Positions 9,481 through 22,219 are shown, counted from the stretch's first letter. The stretch: DNA of 64,000 bases from Prinia subflava (GCF_021018805.1 NC_086248.1:101729739-101793738), one strand, 5' to 3'. Numbers and translations are program-made. Notes: generated by a model not told the origin, from the sequence alone.

Positions 9481-12400
9481 CCCACACTTGCAGAGGAGGA
9501 CAAAGAAAGACCCTCTGGCAATTTAAGCACAGCTTTTCATTGCTCTCCTTTTCCCCCTGCCTGTGCCTTTCATGACCAGGTAGACCAGTGCCATGCTGGT
9601 GGCCATTAATACTGACCCAGGATACCAGCAGCAGGTAAATCAAAGAGCAGGGCTGGCAGGAATTCACAAGATCACTTGCTGCTAACTTTTCTCTGGGCAG
9701 CATCAGCAAAATGCGCACAGGTAACTTGTTAATCCCAACAGATTTCTTCCCTAGCAGTACCCCAGCATGAGAATTTTTATGTCTCTGGGCTGGACTGAAC
9801 CAAATCTCCAGAGAATGAATCACCCCGCCCCCCGCCCCCGACTCAGGGCTATGGGGGGGGAGAGATTACTTCTGACAATGAAGAGGCCCTAAGCCAAGGG
9901 ACCTCTCCAGGCTCTGGAGGACAGGCTGAGGAGAGAAACTGTTGCTGCCAGAGACACTGGACATCCTCAGGGAGTGTATTGGATCTTCCCTTAGAGGAAT
10001 CATTTCCACTGGAGATGCTATGCAGGATTCTTTGAGGAAGGTGGAAGTGCTGGAGAACAAGACAGAGAAAAGGGGAGAAAGGTGAGGGATGGGGAGAGTG
10101 TGATTACAGTTTTTCCTCTTCTCACAGTGCTTTGTGGAAATACCAGACTAGATTCCATTTGGTACTGTGTCCTGATGGATAAGGAGCCCTTCAGCTTAAT
10201 CCAGGAAGGTGGTACAGAGAACAGGTATCTCCTTTGGCAGCCCAAGTCTCTAGAGGTGGGAACTGCTGACAGGGACAGCTCACCCTGACCTGGGACTGCC
10301 ATTACAGCTCTCAGCTGTTCTGCCGCCTGTGCACCAGACACATGGAAATGGAGAGTAAATTAATGTTGCTGTTGAATTGAAAGGCTCCCTGTTCAATGAG
10401 GAGACATACCTCAGGTAATAGGAAAGAGATTTATGCCTTGCCAAAGCAGGCAGGAAGGAAATAATTCTGCTAGGCACAGATCACTCCTTTCATCTACTAC
10501 CACTGCTGCAAGGCATTCTGGAAGAAATTCACATGTCCCTGAATGAAGCAAGGCTCCTTTCTATTGCCAGGCTTACTTTAGCAGCAGGTAGAATTGCTTC
10601 CTTTGCAACATTTATTTCCTAGGGTAATTTTCCTGCACATCCCTGAGGCCACACTAATGTTCGCTTTTATGCTTTTATGCTCAGCTAAGCAGCTGATTGA
10701 TCCTTGCTGGAGCTCTCTCTATATGGACAGGGGTCAGAGCAGCACCCAATAACACAGAAAAATCAGCTGTATGAGATACTCAGCTCCCTACAGTCAGGAA
10801 ATTCCTTTTCCCAGCTACTCTGCCTGAAACCTCATCTGACAGCAAAAAGATGGTGCCTTGTTCCCTCTAAATTAGGAGCTCTGAAGGAGCAGATTTGGCA
10901 TCTCTCCTTAAGTGCATGCCCCTGTTCTTCCTTCTGTGCTCTGGACGCTCAGAGCAAAGTGTGTCCATCATTCCCTGGCTCCCAGTGGCTAATGATGGCA
11001 CGGCATTCATTTCAACACTGCTGCATGTTTGTAAGTCAGAAAACACCTCCTGACCAATTGCAGTATTAGTGACCCTTCCTAGCATTCATGTACACATCAC
11101 CATGTTTATGGAGCAATGCACAGTTGTGGAAACAGATGGTTTGTTAAAAAAAATAGGAATGCTTCATTCACACAGTCAGGGAGGAGTGACTCAACAGTAC
11201 TACTGAATAGCCTTTGGGAATACACAGTTTTAAGAAAGCTTTTCTTCATGGACACAGCAGAACTGCCATTTCTGGGACAGTGGACTTAATAATCTTCAGT
11301 GGGATTTTTCAGAAGTGCAGGTTTGCCAGAAGGAAATTTCTGGCCTGGACCTTAATGACCCATACTGCTAAATTATTTAGGTGTCGTTGATAGTCTCCCC
11401 ACTAATCCTAATGAAGGCCAAGTCAGGCTCTTTAATAAGCACAGTGATGCAGTCGGAACCATTTGGGTCCTTGGTAGAAACTGTGCTGCTCAGATGATGG
11501 AAGCTGATTAAATCTGTATAGCTCCACTACGCAGAGATAACCGTCCTTAATGTTCCCATTTTTCCTTCAGTTAAAAATTAAAAGACCTATTTGGTGGATA
11601 TCCATCAAGGAAGGACAAAATTTGGATGCCTGACCACAAAAAGGCAATTTTTACAGCAAATCCCACTGGTTTAGTGATATTTTGTACCAACATGAATAGG
11701 GGTAATATTTACCAGCAGAGTAAATAGCAAATGCAAGTTTAGCATTTCAGATTGCATCCCTTAATGCCCTTTAATTATTGTCCCTTAAGGTCCAGCACAC
11801 ACCTGTATTATTCACCTGCAGTGTTTGCACCTGGAGGAAAATTAAACTGGGAGGTAAATTGTGTGTTCATCATAAGGGGAAATTACATCTGCTCTAAAGA
11901 GTGGAGCACTTCTGCCCCTCAGTGCTGAGCAGAGAACATTCCAGGAAAAAGAAAGCAGGACATACTCCATGAGCTTCTCCTGCAAAATAATGACTCTGCA
12001 ACCTAGATGTTTTTGTGCCTGCTAAAACTGCTCAGTGGTGTTGACTGCGTTATCACCTACCCCTTCTACTGCTCCTGAAGGAATAGCTGAGTTCCTTAGT
12101 TGGCAAAATCAATAAAAAGGAAGCATCACAGGAATCTGTGCAATTTTCTCCTAAATGATCCTACAGTTCCTGAAAGAGGTCAAGCACAGATCAGCAGGTT
12201 GTATGTACAGGAGGAAGGGAGCAGAAACCAGGTTATTTTCTGTCAGCACTTCCAGAATGCAGCATCTCATAGTGCATTCCATCTGCAGCTAAATAGAAAA
12301 CTTTCCAGACAGCAGATTTTGCCACCAGAAATTGCCATGTTTTTTGAAAGCAAATTCTTTTACAAGAATATGATGGCTTTGATTTATATTTTTAATGGGG

Positions 12401-13370
12401 AAAAAATTTCAGTGAATGATTTTGGATTTGCCTTTATAAAAAAAACATTGCAGAGTGTGCATGCTACACTTTCTGGCCTTAAATGTCCTTTGTTTTGGTC
12501 TGACAAGGAGAAACTTCATTTTCACGGTGGTGTATTTTAATCCTGCTTGATCTTTCACACATTAAGGAGCTGTTTAATTTTGACATCTATGGAGAATTCA
12601 ACAATTAGCTTAAACAGGAAATTTATTTAGAACTTTATGTGTCATGAAAGTGATATTCAGAATTGCACTCAAAAAAAAAAAAAAAAGGAATTAAAAATAG
12701 GATTTCTACAGATTTGGGCTTTTTTTCTCAGCAGGGTGCTCCCAACCTCTAATTGGCAGGCAGCTTTCTTTGGGGCAGGTTGAGGATGGTTGTGCTCTGC
12801 AAGCATTATTGTCTACTTATTCTTATATCTTTTGGAGGCTAGAAGTGCTGATGGTGTTCTTGACAGTCACTCCCAGGCACCACACAGTGGTCACAATTTC
12901 CTGAAAAATCTATTTTTCCTCTTTCTGCTTGGTGTGGTGGCCAACACATGCGTGCCTGGGTTCAAAAAGAGATCAGACAATTTGGGAAAAGTTAGTTATG
13001 TGCTATTAAACATAGAGGTGCTCTTCTCCAGGAGCCAAACTCCCTGGAGCTGTCAGGAGAGTGGCTTGGGAACAGGGAGTCTGGCTTGCAAGGGGGCTCC
13101 TGTACAGAAGAAGGGACTGGGAGACCTTCCAGGGTCTCTCAAGCCCCTGTGAAGTACCCTCTTAGGAAAGAAACTTCTAAAACTGGGGTAGAAGGAGACA
13201 AAATGGTGGGAGAAAAGTGGGATCTAAAGAGGAGACAGCTGGCTAAATTTTCGTGTTGCCACTTGAAATTCCAGTCACTTTGTTGCTGATTCTTCTGTCC
13301 ATCACCAAAGTGGAATGAGAGCAGAGAACCATGAAGAGTAAATTTATTATGTTGATATTTCTCTTCTTTT
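9481..13370. other. Unassigned non-coding interval
   Basis: About 3.9 kb with no gene or known repeat recognised. It includes a C-rich then G-rich run at 9824-9860 and a 16-A run at 12671-12686. A 441-bp frame at 12100-12540 begins with TTG and has no recognisable domain. The part around 11380-11560 reads like conserved non-coding sequence, but this cannot be tested here. Confidence 0.4.
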
Positions 13371-13463
13371 GTTTTTGTTTTTTGTTTTTGTTTTTGTTTT
13401 TGTTTTTGTTTTTGTTTTTGTTTTTGTTTTTGTTTTTGTTTTTGTTTTTGTTTTTGTTTTTGT
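13371..13463. repeat. (GTTTTT)n hexanucleotide array
   Basis: About fifteen units of GTTTTT with one unit of seven bases near the start. Because the period is six, all frames stay open through it, giving false FL- or KQ/KN-repeat proteins. The array is followed by a GTTGTTG transition. Confidence 0.97.
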
Positions 13464-13904
13464 GTTGTTGTTTCTTTTTGCTTATCCCATATATAGGCAT
13501 GACCTGTAACAGAGAAGCTGCCAGGCACCTGCTTTGACTCTCCATGGTAGATGATATTAGCTTCCTTCCAATTATATGGATGCTGTATGGATTGCTCCAT
13601 GCTAAGATGGCCCTGCATAAATTAGGAGAACAGGAGGATGGTTGCCTCCTTAAGATATCCATTTGAAGACCTGAACCTCAGCTAGATGTATGTGATCTTA
13701 ATGAAACTCTTGTCAAGCTTGCATGGCTCTATCTTCCACGACTAGAACTCAGCTCTAGGGTTTTAGTGAAAAGACTAGGTTGGCTTCCTATGGAATGAGA
13801 GATGTGTTTGTGTACTGGCACAACCAGAGCTGTGTGTCTCAGCAACTCTGAGCCTCACTTCAGCAGAATTTGGCAGAATGGTAGGGAGTTCCAAGGTGTT
13901 AGGA
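13464..13904. other. Unassigned interval, possibly degraded CR1 at its right end
   Basis: No gene was seen. The last 50 bases lead into the CR1 copy that becomes recognisable at about 13905, and may be its more diverged inner part. Confidence 0.45.
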
Positions 13905-14036
13905 TAAAGAAGAGTGAAAAAAAATTCTTTACTGTGAGGGTGGTGAGCACCTGCAACAGGTTGCCCAGAGAACTTATGGATGCCCTGTCCCTGGGAGTAT
14001 TCAAGGTGGATGGAGCTCTGAGCAACCTGATCTAGT
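13905..14036 (+). mobile_element. CR1 LINE 3' region, left half, split by an LTR
   Basis: The CR1 order is clear: TTCTTTACTGTGAGGGTGGT, GCACCTGCAACAGGTTGCCC, a TCCCTGGGAGTATTCAAGGT block and GCAACCTGATCTAGT. The copy stops abruptly at the conserved GATCTAGT motif, where a 0.53-kb LTR has been inserted. It continues at 14571. Confidence 0.93.
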
Positions 14037-14570
14037 ATTGGGATTTTAAGAGAGACGGGACCACTTGGAGACATCTTAAAATATGATTTATTGCTCTTCT
14101 TCTACAGGCTCATGAAGGGTAAAAATGTCTTCACCGCATACGCCAGGAGTTAATGGCCAATGGTCACAAGACCACAGGTTATAAGGGGTTTTAAAGGTTT
14201 ATTAACCAATAAATTACTGCCACACATACTGTTTTCACTTTCACACCAATGCCTAATTAAATTGTATCCCACATTCTACCCCAATGCGGACAATTTTATC
14301 CAATCATACAGTGACACACAATCCTACAGAACTACACCTTAAAACTTCTTATTACCTTTGTAACTACTTCTATATCTTAACTTTAAAACCTTAAACTCTC
14401 CACTACCAAGCTTACTATGTTTCTGCTTAAACTACAAATCCACATTCTTGCTTATAGTCTCTAAAGCTGGAAGCCTTTTCCAAGGCTTCAAGCCGAACCC
14501 TGTGTTCTCTGCTGTGTTTGGGCCTGCATGCACAAGGTTTTGAGAATTTTCTGTGCCTTGAATTCCCACA
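14037..14570 (-). mobile_element. Solo LTR inserted into a CR1, TSD ATCTAGT
   Basis: The element interrupts a CR1, and ATCTAGT stands on both sides (14030-14036 and 14571-14577). On the minus strand it begins TGTGGGAATTCAAGG, and its AATAAA signal is the complement of TTTATT at 14087-14092, about 50 bases from its 3' end. The right-hand end on the top strand is a clean CA; the left end reads ATTGGG rather than a plain TG, so one or two bases are ambiguous. There is no internal retroviral sequence. The LTR must be younger than the CR1. Confidence 0.9.
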
Positions 14571-14652
14571 ATCTAGTGCAAGGTGACCCTGTCCATGGTG
14601 ATGATCTTTGAGGTCCCTTCCAGTCCAGGCCATTCTGTGATTGTATGATCCA
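14571..14652 (+). mobile_element. CR1 LINE 3' end, right half
   Basis: This continues the 13905-14036 copy after the LTR. It repeats ATCTAGT, then runs through GCAAGGTGACCCTGTCCATG and the terminal TTTGAGGTCCCTTCCAGTCC with a CCATTCTGTGATTGTATGAT tail. The CR1 'ATTCTATGAT' end repeats are visible. Confidence 0.93.
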
Positions 14653-16285
14653 CCAGTGATAAAAAAATCACTCATCTCTCAGATGCAGAAAGAGATTTTC
14701 TAGGTGTTCACAATGAGGGGACATTCTGAGACGGAGATGGATTGCCTTTCTAGCCTTTGGTGCTCAGCTGTAGCTTGCTGCAGGCATGGTGTCCTGCTCT
14801 CCCTTGGAGAAGAATGTTGGAGAGGATGAGCAGAGAAGAGCCAAGCAGTAGCATTACTGAGTGGCAACACATAAATGGTGCACAAGGAGTGCTTTGGTGC
14901 AAGTTTGGTGACTTGACTACATTGTGTAATTACCTCCAGGAGGGACAATGTCAGCTGCTAAGAGATTATTAAATTCAACCAAGAAAGACATGTTAATGGA
15001 TTTTTGGTGTCTTTTTCCATCTATTAAAGTTTACTTCCTACCTTCACTGGTTTTAAAAGATCTATCAGTAGCCTGTTCAAATGCTGGACTTGGCCCTGCA
15101 GTGTAGGACTCAGCATGTACCAGCTGGAAAGTAAAATATTATTGATGGACAGGGAAAGGAATTGCAGCATGAAGTCTGTTTCCATTGCCCCCTGGGTATG
15201 GGAGCACATCTCTGCAGAGTGGGAATCAGTCCTGGCAGGAACCTTTTTGACATGTTCATGGGCTGATGTCTGCTTTATTCCCAACAGTCTAAGGTGGACT
15301 CAGGACACAGGAACAACAGAAGTGAACTAAAAGACTAAATATACCTAAAACTCTTATGGAAAAGATATCAGATTATGTGTTATGTATTCTCCGTGTGATT
15401 AGTTTCTCTGGGTGATTATTACTCAAACTGGTAGTAGAGCAATGTTTGGAATACAAATCTATTCATGCCACTACGCTCTTGATCAAATTAAAACTCACTG
15501 ACAAGCCCTTAATTATTTTCCCCCAGAAAAGTTCTGTCATGTTCTCATTCCTCCCAGTGTCTGTTTCCCAAATTTAGCAACATCACTTGAATTACTGAAA
15601 ACCGAATTATTTCATGTCTCCCACTTCTCTGACAGGAGCATGATGGCTATTGACAATGGGCCATCAATCATGTTTTTAAAAGAGCTGTCAGTATCAGTCA
15701 GGAGAAAGAATCATTCAAGGACTTCCAGCAAAAGATGAAAAAAACACTAAAGAAGGGCCAAGTGAAATCTTTCCCTAATGAAAGCCTCAAGTTGTAACCA
15801 GAAGCTGTGTGCTTTCAGAATTCCTCACCCAGGCATTTCTCTGGCTGTCTCCAGATAAAAGAAGTTGCTACATCTTGGATTCATGTTGTAATTTAATTGG
15901 TGCCCAGATGGATTTGTGAACAGTGTTTTAGAGCCTGCATTTGAATAAGCGTTTTCATCTCACCTGCAAGTGCTTCAGACAAAGAGCAAATGCAATGAAT
16001 AATAATAACATTGGCTTCTGATCCATGCCATGCCATGGAGACTCATGAATTAAGTGTTCAGTGGAGGTCAGAACAGATGAAGGGAGCTAAACTCTGCTCA
16101 GGGTTCCTCTGGTGTATAGTGATTTTTAGTTGTTTAAAAGCTATTAAACTAATTCCCCCCATTTCATTTTTACCCCTGATTTTTATGAAGAAAAGTAGCC
16201 AGCATGGGAAGAGGAGACAGAATCTGGTTGTGAGGGAAAAAAAACCAACCAACCAAACAAACAAAACCAAACAAAAAAAACCCAA
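14653..16285. other. Unassigned non-coding interval
   Basis: There is no recognisable gene, LTR or CR1. Open frames are short. The right end grades into the A/C-rich simple repeat. Confidence 0.45.
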
Positions 16286-16372
16286 ACAACAACAACAACA
16301 ACAACAAAACAAAAACAAAAACAAAAACAAAAACAAAAACAAAAACAAAAACAAAAACAAAAACAAAAAAAC
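16286..16372. repeat. (CAA)n followed by (CAAAAA)n array
   Basis: About seven CAA units are followed from about 16310 by roughly ten CAAAAA units. The hexamer is the reverse complement of the 13371-13463 array (TTTTTG). Flanking A/C-rich runs such as CCAACCAACC lie on the left. Apparent NK-repeat or FL-repeat proteins over this stretch are artefacts of the period-six array. Confidence 0.97.
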
Positions 16373-17764
16373 CCCACAACAACAACCAAACAAAAAAACA
16401 ATTTGAGAGACCCAGGGCTGCAAATTGGCTTTCTGGGGGAAGAAGTGCTGCCCACCAGAGCTGCTGCCAGGGCTTCAGCAGCTCCTCAGAGGTTTTGCTG
16501 CACTCTTTGACCCACAGGGTGTACCAGGCTAATTTTTTCTGATTACGAAATCTGGCTGCACACACGGCTTGAAGGGGTATATCCTGGTACCTGCTGTGCA
16601 GAGGCAAACATATGCCTCTGCTTGCAAGTGAGACATCCATGAAGAAAAAGAAAAAACTAAATATGGGAAGCTCTGATTTCAAAGGCAAACTAGATCTGAG
16701 GTTTGAAAGTTTAGAGCAGAGTGAAAGTGAGGGAGCAGCTCCTATCCTATCCCACAGAGCATGGGAACAATGGTTAGAGAGCAAAAGCAGGATATGCCAG
16801 ACAGCAAATTAAGGAATTCTGGTTTGGGTTTTTTTCTCCTTAAAAATCACTGCCAAATCATTGCTATAGGATCTGAATGAAACCACATCTTTTTCTAGCT
16901 CCTACTGTGTTTTTGACATATTTAAGAGTCAAAGCTAGACAGATGAGGAGCCTGGGTATTGAGAAGTGCAGGGCCAGACTCAGGTCTGGGAGAAACTTTA
17001 TCTGAAGATAGATTGTCAAACAGTTGCTTACTAGATTTACTGCTGTTGGCTTTCTTCCTCTGCAAAGCCCTAATGGCAGCCCCTCTTTGAAGTTTGCTTG
17101 CCAAAACTCACACACACACAAATATGCATATATGAAAGCACCACGTCTCCTTGCCCTTGGCTCATTTTTTGTACCTCCATAGCAGGACTGTTCCCAAAAG
17201 CATCAGTTAATTACCCTTCCTCCTTCCCAGAAGGCTGCCTTTGAACAAGGCTCATTGAAACACATCTGGGGTGAATTGAAGTCAATCTGCACATAGGGGA
17301 AAAGTCCCACTTCATTAATCCATGTGGCACAACTCCAGCAGAGACATTCATCTCTGTTTCTTGTCTCTCTGGGGGAAGAATGAGTGACAGATTCTGGAAA
17401 GAGCCTGGACCACTGAATTTTTAAAATCTACTTGCTTTTACCATACCACTATCAAGCTTGTGAGTTCAAGAGCAGGAGACAATTCCCCAAACTTGTAAGA
17501 TGAGCACAAAGCTCATTGTCTTGTAGAAGGTGATAAATGGGCGTTCCTCTTTACTTGTCCTCTGCGTTCTGAGGCTGAAAATGCAGGAGTACCAACTCTG
17601 TTCCCAGCACAGATCAGCTGGCATGAACAGAAAACGGATCACTGCTGCAGAATGAATTTATGCTTAGGAAGGATTTTGGGCATATGCAGATGTGATTTAT
17701 GCTTACTGTAGTCTCTGAATACTATGAGTTAGAGCGCAAACACTCTCTAACAATGAAATCCTTC
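16373..17764. other. Unassigned non-coding interval
   Basis: No gene or known repeat was recognised. A short CA run lies at 17107-17119. A 204-codon minus-strand frame reaches into this interval from the simple repeat and is not a credible gene. Confidence 0.45.
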
Positions 17765-17769
17765 CACAG

Positions 17770-18575
17770 TGCCTTGGTTTGAAAGACAGGTATCTGCTAG
17801 GAAGGGGGCAGGACCTCCCTAGAGATGGAGAATTCGAATCCCCTCCCTCCAAATTATTCTAATTCAGAAAATTAAAGGGGCTTTCAGACAGAGGTATGGG
17901 CATAGGAATAACAGTTCTTTACTAGTACATATGACAAAACAAACAAACAAACAACAACTACAGCATTAGTAATAAACAGAACCAAGAACCTTGAGGGCTT
18001 TCTTTCACAAAAAAGCCCGGGGCAGTTTGATCTCGGTGCCCCTGCAGGACTCCGAGAGGCTGAGCTGGAAGGGTGGAAAGTCCCGGGCTGGTGGATGAGA
18101 TGAGGAGCTCTGTGCTGGTAGCTGGAATGGCAGGGGATGTCCCGGCAGGGCTGGGCAGTGCTGGGCTACAGAGTAGCAGGAGAGCCTCAAAGCTCTGAGG
18201 AAGCAGTGGTGGTGGGGGGAGGGCTGGAGAAAACGAGCTCAGGATTCCTGGGTACACGAGCAGATGATGGTAGATTTCCCAGGACCAGGCAGAGTGATGG
18301 CCGTGAACTCTTCCTGCAGTGAGGGGCAGCTTGACTGTCCTCTTCAATGCCGAGAGCAAGAGAGAGCAACTACCCCCCCTCGCCAGCTGTGCCTTTTACC
18401 TTTCCCAAACCTTGCCTTATCTCTCCTCTCTGAAGGAAGCTCCCAGAGACCCAAAACAATAGGTGTAGCCTTGTGCTGCCATCTCCTTAAGCCACTTTTC
18501 TTTGTTTTGGTTAAGCACTGTCGTTAATGGGAAAAAATTCTGTAAGTGAAAAAGAAGCAAATCTAACTCCCAACA
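17770..18575 (-). mobile_element. Solo LTR, 806 bp, perfect 5-bp TSD CACAG
   Basis: The ends are TGCCTTGG on the left and CCCAACA on the right, flanked by CACAG at 17765-17769 and 18576-18580. A second copy of the same family lies at 55613-56436 in the opposite orientation. By eye the two are over 90 percent identical, apart from a few short insertions and deletions. Orientation is taken from the TGTTGGG start and is not certain, because no clear AATAAA was found near the inferred 3' end. A (CAAA/GTTT)n stretch lies at 17937-17954. A 5-bp duplication fits ERVL or ERV1. It resembles LTRs I know from songbird genomes. Confidence 0.9.
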
Positions 18576-18580
18576 CACAG

Positions 18581-20487
18581 GAACACCCATAGAATTCTCA
18601 ACACACCCCATTGCAATGTCCAGTCCAGTGTGGGATGAGGGAAGGCAGGCTTTTCCAAATGCTAGTCCCTGTAATGTGTTCCTTCTCTCACCTGTCTGTG
18701 GCTGAAGATCTGTCATGAAAGGACAGAAGTGAAGAAAGGTCTGAATCAAAGAGGGTCAGCAGACACTGGAACAGGCAATAGAGAAATGGGTGTTGACAGA
18801 ATCTTTCTCTGACACAGAAAGCTCCGGCTGTGACTAGGTTTGGACACCAGCTGCACTGGGCTGATATTGTAGGTGTAACCAGGATGTGTTTGTACTTTGT
18901 AAAAATCTCATAAGAACATCCAAGGAAGGTGCATGTAGAGATGTGACTCTTAACATTTTCTAACAGTAATCCTAAACCCCTGGTGATTCTAAGTGCTTAG
19001 GGTATTGGGAACATGAATTGTGCCCACAAGGTAGTGATGGTCAGTGCTTGCTCTGATCAATCAGATTATTAGTGATCCAAAGCACCACAATAGCTACTGT
19101 ATTACCTGGAAGTGTCTGAGTACTGTTCATAGCATGTTCATCTGACACGTGGTAGCCATCAGTGGGACTTATGCCAGCCAGACTCTGGCCAATGAGTGTT
19201 AGGTCACTGTGCACAAAATACTGGTGCATTTAGCAAGTGTCAGGTGTGGAGCCTCTCAGGAGATAAATTTTCTAGGCTGCAGGTTATGTTTGTTAATCAA
19301 ACACTGTTTTCTGTGAGATAGCCTGTATTTTGAGAGCAGGGCTGAAATTAAATACTGCCCATTTGTTTTTTAGTGCTCTGCATCTGTCGCTGCCTGGAGC
19401 TGTGTACATAGTGCTGGCAGCAGCCGTGATCTGACAGTCCAGGAGCAGGGAAAGTAAGTGATGCCTAACTTAACTGCTCATTCTTTGTGTCCCAAGGCCT
19501 TGAGCTGATAGGTTCAAAAGCTGGAGGGTGATGGTGGAGTTGTAGACAGCCACACTAACAGGTTGAATGACCACATGAGGACAGACTCCTCCACCCCACT
19601 CTTCCTTTTAGGAAATCAGCAGAAGAATTTTGATTTTTGCTTTATTCATCTGTGGTATTTCAAGTGTGATGACCCATATGACAGATGGATAGATACTAGG
19701 ATGATCCCAGCAATTCTGGTGTGCTGACACCTGCCAGATGGCATGTTGTCCAGCACAACAAAAATCACATCTTTTCACATCCAATCTGAATGCATCTCTC
19801 CCTGTTGGCAAAAACACAGTCCTCATCTGGGACGTCTGAGAGGAGTCAGTCGCAGTCAATTCAGCAATGGAAAAGCAGAGTTTCCAGCGACTCTGGTGTT
19901 TTCCCACTGTTGGATTTTGACCACAAGGCCACGCCCAGTCCCCTGGCAGTGCCAGAACCCAGACGGGTTCTGCATGCAGAATTGCACATCTGCTGAAGCC
20001 ATCAGAATGTGCAGCAAGAAAATGAGGCACATGTGTGCCACAGGAGGAGACAGAAAGCTTGCCAAGGTCCCCTCTTACCAATTTTTGGGAAGATTGGTTG
20101 AAGCAGGGTGAGTGCACAGAATTTGTTTTCTGGCTGCGGGGGGTTTGAAATTAGGAACTGACTTAATGGCTTGGAGCAACTTTTTTTGCCTCGTGCTTTC
20201 TGAAGACTACTGCCTGTTGTGGGTTGTGGCAAAAGCTTGGAGAGTGACACAAACAGCTTGTGATAGAAGTCTAACTGGATTGAATATTCCTTTATATCAG
20301 CTAAGATTTCTGAGTTTCAGCGCTTGTATTTTTTGGCCCTGTGATTGTCCCACCATTCTCCCTGACTGCATCACCCCTGCCGAAAGGTTTTCTTCTCTTG
20401 GTGTCCAGGGAATAAGTAATCTCTGAGCGGTCTCTGGGAAAAGTGGTGAAAGGAACAAGTAATGTTAAGATAGACACAAGGAACATC
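18581..20487. other. Unassigned non-coding interval
   Basis: No credible gene. Around 18745-18800 a stretch containing CACTGGAACAGGCAATAGAG is weakly CR1-like but too short to call. A 169-codon minus-strand frame at 19608-20117 has no recognisable domain. Confidence 0.4.
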
Positions 20488-20880
20488 TGTGGGAGTATCG
20501 AAAGATCTCAATACTTTCCGAGGGTCCAGCCTTGCAGAGAAATGGCTTAATAAACAGTGAGACATGCTTTGTAAAATAAAGGTTTTAATAACAACAAAAA
20601 TAATAAACATTATAAAGCAAAGAAATACAAGGCGAGCAAGTGTAGAAGACACTCTTACACTGGCTAAGGCATTCCAAAAAAGCTTCTAAGTTCTTTTTGT
20701 GCTCTTTCTTAAATACTGAATGACCTAGGTGGGCTATTTGGCACTTTGCCCAATGAGATTGGCAAAAGGCTTTGAGGTACACTTCCAAAGCCCAATCAGT
20801 GCCTCTGTGCTGGCAGTGAACCAATTACAATGAGAAGGCTATAGAAAATTCTGGTTTTACTTCCTTATATGTTTCAAGGT
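20488..20880 (-). mobile_element. LTR-like segment with CCAAT boxes
   Basis: Read on the minus strand the order is LTR-like: several CCAAT/ATTGG boxes (20750-20762, about 20790 and about 20820), a TATTTAAG box (complement of 20708-20715), an A/T-rich stretch with polyadenylation-like signals near 20570-20610, and an end in CTCCCACA at 20488. At 20750-20762 the top strand reads CCAATGAGATTGG, a face-to-face pair. No target-site duplication could be matched, so the 5' boundary near 20880 is approximate. Confidence 0.6.
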
Positions 20881-22219
20881 AAGCTGAAACTCTTTCCTTT
20901 ATATAGAAACACTTGTTTGTGTGTAAAAATGCACTACTACATGGGAGGTAATCACCTTGCAAGTTTTGTGGGAAGGGACTGTCTGCACAACAGGAAAATG
21001 AGCAGGTGTCCAGGCTGTTTCTCTAAGCGCGGAAGCTGCCGGTGCTGGTGGACCAACATAACCCTCTGAGAACAGGATGAAAGAGTGAGCAAATGGTTTC
21101 TTTGTGGCTGCTCTTGTAGGAAAATGAGCAGGTTAAGACTGCAGCACACTTTGCAAAAGCTAAATGCTGCTGTAGCTGCGATTGCCTAGATCGAAACTGT
21201 TTCTCTGCCTTCTGTTGTTTTGCCTGGCAACTGTTAGGCAATTACTGGAAATGAGGGAGAAAACCCTTTTCTCTCTTAAAAGCAGATCAAACTCTTACAG
21301 ATATGGAAGAAAGTAATTTTTCTTAGAAGCTTATCTTGCCCTGAATGAAAATTTAACTTCTGTGCAGCCCAGGAAACACAATGTTCTTCAAGCTCAGCCT
21401 CTCATTTTTCTCTGCCCCTTCCCAGACTGAAAAGGTGCTGCTCCAAACTATCCCTGGTTTTGTACACTGTACATAACTCTAGCTTGTGTCAAAGGCCAGT
21501 TGTTTGCCATCACCATATAGGGATGAAAAAACTTTTCTAGACCCTTGTCACCTCCTAGTTATTAGACAGCACAGTAGCTGCTACATCCAGATGTTTGGCT
21601 TTGTGGGGCACATTGATTAATTGAATTTCCTTTTAACTCCTCTTTTAGGATTGTCTGCACAGCCACTACAGCTGAGTGGGAAGTGATGTGCGCACTCAGC
21701 AGAAATGTCTCCCCATCTCTGAAATCAGTGCTGCAGGGCAAGGGGAGGTCACTCTGCTGGTTGCCATAGTAATGAGCCACCCTACAAAAAACCCACTCTT
21801 TTGCCTGCCTTGTGAAAAACATTTCACCCACCAAAAATCTCTGAGTAAGGGAGGCATTACACTGCAGCATTTGAAATCCATGTTACTGAGCCCTCCCTGG
21901 GCTCATCAACAGAAGGGATGGGAACACTCCAGTCTAGTTCAGGAAAAATAATGCTTGAACAAGCATCGAGGCCTAAATGCCCTGCAAAGTGGGGCCTTTG
22001 GAACAATTTCTTCTCAGTTGGGTCCCTACAAGAGTTGAGGAGCAGTAAATTCCTGCTTCTCATCTGTATTCATACTTCATGTTGTGAAAAATGTGAAATG
22101 ATTAATTCATGTTCTTATAGTTAATGAAATATTATTGAAAACTATAAAACTGTATATATGTGTGTGTTGCATGAAAATGTAAGTTTCAGGACACCTTGTA
22201 ACATTTTGCTAAACCAAAA
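20881..22219. other. Unassigned non-coding interval
   Basis: No gene, LTR or CR1 was recognised. Overlapping open frames around 21560-21950 on both strands are short and lack motifs. Confidence 0.45.

Noticed and set aside
13139..13662. Open frames with (KQ)n, (NK)n or (FL)n protein repeats
   Set aside because: They are translations of the period-six GTTTTT array, which cannot create a stop in those frames.
16170..16784. 204-codon minus-strand frame
   Set aside because: It runs through the (CAAAAA)n/(CAA)n array and has no recognisable domain.
18745..18800. Possible CR1 fragment
   Set aside because: Only one short block resembles CR1, and the diagnostic 3' end is missing.
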